64,000 nt of DNA. It comes from Thysanoteuthis rhombus. Its lineage: Eukaryota; Mollusca; Cephalopoda; Oegopsida; Thysanoteuthidae. The position numbers were made by a program, and so were the translations under genes. Positions within the stretch are counted from its first letter, which is position 1, and each line of letters starts with the position of its first letter. The notes beneath the pieces are model-generated. The model saw only the letters and a program-made list of their open reading frames with translations, ran no database searches and was not told the DNA's origin. Below are positions 56,201-62,200 of this stretch, in pieces. The stretch covers positions 31,161,716 through 31,225,715 of the forward strand of contig OY735220.1 of NCBI GenBank assembly GCA_963457665.1. The letters run 5' to 3'.

Positions 56201-59200
56201 AGCTGAAGAGACAGATAAAAAGCCAGCCAAACCAGTTGGTAAAGATAAGGATGAGGCTGAGAAAAAGGCTTTTAAACCAATTAGCAAAGATATTGAGGAA
56301 GCTGATAAGAAACTTGTCAAACCTATTGGTAAAGAAGCTGAAGAGACAGATAAAAAGCCAGCCAAACCAGTTGGTAAAGATAAGGATGAAGCTGAGAAGA
56401 AGGCCCTTAAACCAATTAGTAAAGATCTAGAGGAAGCTGATAAGAAACTTGTCAAACCTATTGGTAAAGAAGCTGAAGAGACAGATAAAAAGCCAGCCAA
56501 ACCAGTTGGTAAAGATAAGGATGAGGCTGAGAAAAAGGCTTTTAAACCAATTAGCAAAGATATTGAGGAAGCTGATAAGAAACTTGTCAAACCTATTGGT
56601 AAAGAAGCTGAAGAGACAGATAAAAAGCCAGCCAAACCAGTTGGTAAAGATAAGGATGAAGCTGAGAAGAAGGCCCTTAAACCAATTAGTAAAGATCTAG
56701 AGGAAGCTGATAAGAAACTTGTCAAACCTATTGGTAAAGAAGCTGAAGAGACAGATAAAAAGCCAGCCAAACCAGTTGGTAAAGATAAGGATGAGGCTGA
56801 GAAGAAGGCCCTTAAACCAATTAGTAAAGATCTAGAGGAAGCTGATAAGAAACTTGTCAAACCTATTGGTAAAGAAGCTGAAGAGACTGATAAAAAGCCA
56901 GCCAAACCAGTTGGTAAAGATAAGGATGAGGCTGAGAAAAAGGCTCTTAAACCAATTAGCAAAGATATTGAGGAAGCTGATAAGAAACTTGTCAAACCTA
57001 TTGGTAAAGAAGCTGAAGAGACAGATAAAAAGCCAGCCAAACCAGTTGGTAAAGATAAGGATGAGGCTGAGAAAAAGGCTCTTAAACCAATTAGTAAAGA
57101 TCTTGAGGAAGCTGATAAGAAACTTGTCAAACCTATTGGTAAAGAAGCTGAAGAGACAGATAAAAAGCCAGCCAAACCAGTTGGTAAAGATAAGGATGAA
57201 GCTGAGAAGAAGGCTTTTAAACCGATTACTAAAGATCTAGAGGAAGCTGATAAGAAACTTGTCAAACCTATTGGTAAAGAAGCTGAAGAGACAGATAAAA
57301 AGCCTACCAAACCAGTTGGTAAAGATAAGGATGAAGCTGAGAAGAAGGCTTTTAAACCGATTAGTAAAGATCTAGAGGAAGCTGATAAGAAACTTGTCAA
57401 ACCTATTGGTAAAGAAGCTGAAGAGACAGATAAAAAGCCAGCCAAACCAGTTGGTAAAGATAAGGATGAAGTTGATAGGAAGCCTCATAAACCAATTAGT
57501 AAAGATATTGAAGAAGCTGATAAGAAACTTGTCAAACCTATTGGTAAAGAAGCTGATGAAATAGATAAAAAGCCAGCCAAACCAGTTGGTAAAGATAAGG
57601 ATGAGACTGAGAAGAAGGCTTTTAAACCAATTAGTAAAGATATTGAGGAAGCTGATAAGAAACTTGTCAAACCTATTGGTAAAGAATTAGATGAAACAGA
57701 TAAAAAGCCAGCCAAGCCAGTTGGTAAAGATAAGGATGAATTTGATAAAAAGTCTTTTAAACCAATCAGTAAAGATCTAGAGGAAGCTGATAAGAAGTTT
57801 GTTAAACCTATTGTTAAAGATGTTGATGAAACAGATAAAAAGCGTGCTAAACCAGTTGATAAAGATAAGGATGAAATCGATAGAAAGGCAGCTGCTAAAT
57901 CAATTGATATTGAAGAAAAGACTACTAGACTTGATCGAGGGGTTGACCAAAAAGTTGACAAATATGCTAAAGAAAAAGTTGAACAACATATTAGCCACGA
58001 TGCTAGCATTTCTCAAGCAATTGATCATGACATAAGCCTTCAATCTGACCAAGAATATAGCGATGGTGTTGACCAAGATGCCAGCTATATGGTCCCAAGG
58101 ATTGATCAAAGTATTACTTTCTATTTCTTACCTTTTATTTTCATCAATTTTTTTAACGCTTTATTGTAAGATCATTTTCATCTCCTAATCATACCCTAAC
58201 ATTCATTTCTCCATTCTATTTCCGTCTTTGTATCTATATCCGTGATCTTTTAAATTCATTTTTCTGGCTTACTATTCATATTTGTTATTTGCTTTTTAAT
58301 TTCAAAATTCAGAATTGTTGTCTGTTGAAGTTGTAACATTTCATTAGCTCCCTTAAAATTGGTTTACTCGATTATCAAAATAAATAACTTCTGCATGTCT
58401 TCATGCTTAATTTAACTAAAATGTAAAAATAGGAAGGGGTAAATATTTATTCCCTCCACCCCTTCTCTCTATCATAATAGAAACATCCTCTCTAAATCCC
58501 TCCTTCTATTGTAAAAAGATTGACATTAGCTCTTTTCTACAAAGATAGATGTCTTTTCTCTATCTCTATGATGAAAAAATAAACATCCTCACTCTCTCCA
58601 TTGTAAAAAGATAAACATACTTTATCCCTCTCTCTTATTCTATTTTATTCCAAAACCATATCAAAATGATTAGAGTTGCAAATTGCATCATCAACATGTC
58701 ACTTAAACAGGCACAAAATATGTGTTCATATCAGTGTAGATTTTTATCCATCTTAAATTAAGTAGTCCCCTCAAATCAAGAATTGTGAAGCCAAACAATT
58801 TTAAACTTGACACTGCAATATACAGTGCATTGACTAACATATCTGGCAAATATCAACTGCATACAATGTCCGGTTGTTGAGTTATCTCAGTGTATACTCA
58901 CTCTCGCTTTTCAAATTATAGTGAGGTATATAAATGTATAATCAATTTAATCAAATTGCATTTAATGGTTACCTTCATTTTTTCATATTGTTGATGTTAA
59001 ATATCTCATTTATTACATTGATTGATTTTGTTGAGAGAGAAAAGAATAAAGTGACTATTTCAATTAACTTTTAGTTTCTCACAAATTATGCATGTCATTA
59101 TTTTTAATAAACAATTTATGTTCATTAATTTTGGAAATTTGAAATATCATGATTTTTGTTTTGTTAGATGCTTTGTATAATCAAAAACTAGCTTTTAACT

Positions 59201-62200
59201 TTTACAATGGCTGCTGCATTTTCAATTATATTTTGTTCAAATATGTGTTGAATATTATTTTAGTTCTATATAAATTTATTATAAAACCTTAGTGTTAGTC
59301 TGTTTATTAACCTGTTTTTTTTTGTGCAAGTGTTATTTAGCCATGCAATTGGGTCTATCAGATAATTTTCTTAAATTCTTAGTTTTAGTATATTCTTTAT
59401 TATAATTTGAATAGTGAAGTAAATAATTATAAAGACATAATAACATTTGCTTTAACTTGTAAGCAGTAAATGCAATCTATTGAGATAATTCTAAATTCAT
59501 AGTCTGCTGGAATTTTCAGTGAATCGTAGAGAAAAAAACAGTTTAAAGAATGCTGATACCTGTAATAGATAACAGGACCTATTTCTACTCACTCAGTATC
59601 TCTAGATGACCTTATATTCAGCCTTATGAACCTTATATTCAGAAAAAAATATATAATTTTGTGCTGATTCATTTCTGATTGAAAATCTTACTTTTTTAAG
59701 AGTTTGAAAAATCGAAATATCACTCAACATTAAAATTTTTGTCAATTCTATTTCATTTCAAAATAGTCTTACAAATTATCTGTGTAAGACTATTTAAGAC
59801 TATTGCTTAAAATTTGGTTATGCAAATAATCAACTTTATAATGTGTGCCTATAACTTATCTGATAATACTACGAATAATTATACTAACCAAAGTTTTATT
59901 CAAACATGAATAATGTTGCTTATAATATTTGCTATACTGATTTTTCTACTAATTTATAAAATGAATGTTATTTAATGTTTTTTCGGTTGATAGCTATTTT
60001 AATATTGTTTTGCAAACAGCAGAGTAATTATCAATTTATCACAAAAATTATGTTGAATGAATGTGTGCTGCTAGATATGATTACTTTTTGTGATGAATAT
60101 ATAGAGATAGAGTCATCATGTTTACTCAATTGTTTTGTATTAACATTCTTGTTCTTTGGCATTGTTTGTTTATTTATTCATTCTTTTGATTTTCTGTTCT
60201 CCAGCTTTATTTCCATCATACTGATTTCATCAATAACAAAATCTCATTGCCTTTATTTCATATCATTTTTTTTTTAAGATTAGCAAGCAAATACAAACTT
60301 CTTTTAAATATTATCACAGTCAAATTTAATGCATCTCTGCAAAATTCCATATAATTTTCTCTCTTGAAAATAAAATCTTGATTAAAATATTTGGCTCAAG
60401 CCAACTTATAGATATCTTTTATTAAAAACCTTTGGTAAGTATAGTCCATTACTTACATTATCATCTGGGTTATGTTACAGAGAAACCATTGGAATTTTTG
60501 AGTCCTCTCAAAGACCAAGAAGTTATCGAGGATGACAACATCTTCTTGGTATGTGAAGTATCCCGACGCGATGTTGCTGGTTGCTGGATGAAAGCAGGTA
60601 AAGAAATCCAGAAGAGCAATCACTTCAACTTCCATGTTGAAGGCACAAAGCATACATTGGAAGTGAACAAAGCAAAACTTGATGACCAAGCTGAGTATGA
60701 ATTCAGAATTATGGACAAATCAACCAAAGCTTATGTAAAAGTGAAAGGTATATATTAATCAATTTTTTAAATCAGTACTATAATATTTTATTTCTCTAAA
60801 TGTACGTGCATATTATTTGAATCAGATAATTGATTTAAAATTGGTTTATCCTTAACCTAATAAATTACTAGGACAATGTTTCCTCATCTGTACATTAAAA
60901 TAGGCATCAGTTTGATTTCATTGGTAGTTATATATTCCATAGTGTTATAATTGCAAAGTGATTTTTTAGGTTTATGGTGTCATTTAACTTGGGCAATTAT
61001 TATTTCCATGAAATCTAAAATTATTAAATTGTATATTGATGAGATAACCTTATTTTGTGTCAGTTTATTTCATAAAGTAATCTATCTTTTGTTGCAGAAG
61101 GAGGAATATCATTTAATAAACATCTTGAAGACCAAAGAATCAATTGGGTTCCTGGTGAAGTAGTTTTTGATTGTGAAATCAATCGTCCTGATATTCCTGT
61201 TCAATGGTTCCGAAATGGTAAACCAATTGCTCCTGGAGATAAATATGAGATGATTGTTCAAGGCTGTGTTCATAAACTAATTATCAAGAATGTAACTGGT
61301 GAAGATGAAGCAGAATACAGTATGTCTGCTCGTGGATCCAAAAGTACTGCTTCACTTATTGTTGAAGGTAAAAGATGTTTAAAGCAATTATATTTCATTT
61401 TGGTATCATATTTCAAAATACTTTTATTACACAATATTGTCACTCGAGTAATTTAAATATCCTAGACTTATTGGGTTTTGAGTGGTTATTTTATTGGTTT
61501 GAAGTTCATAATGAGTTTTTATGAAGTTATTAAATGTTGTGTTGATACTGCATGGTAGTTATTGTGAAATAAGTATCAACAAACTTTTGACAATTTTGTC
61601 ATTGAAACATTTTCTGCTCTTGACCTGAAATATGATTCTAATGAAAAATATTTTATTCACTTTTGCATGAAATTGAACTTTAATTACCATTGTATTTCAG
61701 TTCCACCTGATTACAAATTGGATGATAAATACAAAGAGACCATTTATATCAAAGCTGAGGAGAGTACATCTGTATCAGTGCCATTCACTGGCTTCCCTGT
61801 GCCTAAAGCTATTTGGAAATTCAATGATGGCGATCTTCCTGATGCAAGACGAATGACTGTAGAATCAGTTAAGAATATTGCCAAAATAAATTTCAAGAAT
61901 ACTAAGAGATCTGACACTGGTGAATACACTTTGATCCTGAAGAATCCTGCGGGTGAAACTGATGTCACTGTAAATCTGGTGGTTCTAGGTAATGTATCTT
62001 TTTATTTTTGTCTACGTATTGTTTTATTAATTTGTGCAAATTATACCTGTTTTTTCAAAATGCTTTATTGTCAAAAATATATGGACAGTGTGTTATTGCT
62101 GCAATGAAAAATATTTTTCTTTGCTTTAATTTCTATTTGCTTTCTTATCAATACCATTTTTGATATTTATTGCGCTTGAATTATTCTAATGATGCTTTGT

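Noticed and set aside
55021-57240. Several +2-frame open frames (VKIRMRLRKRLLNQL-type) in the spring array
   Set aside because: They are frame-shifted shadows of the same 135-bp repeat with no starts or contexts of their own.
54563-57445. A 960-codon open frame on the minus strand across the spring array
   Set aside because: It is the complement of a tandem repeat with no stop-generating codons, so it stays open by repetition. The sense frame is joined to flanking Ig exons in matching phase and the antisense has no splice or family support.
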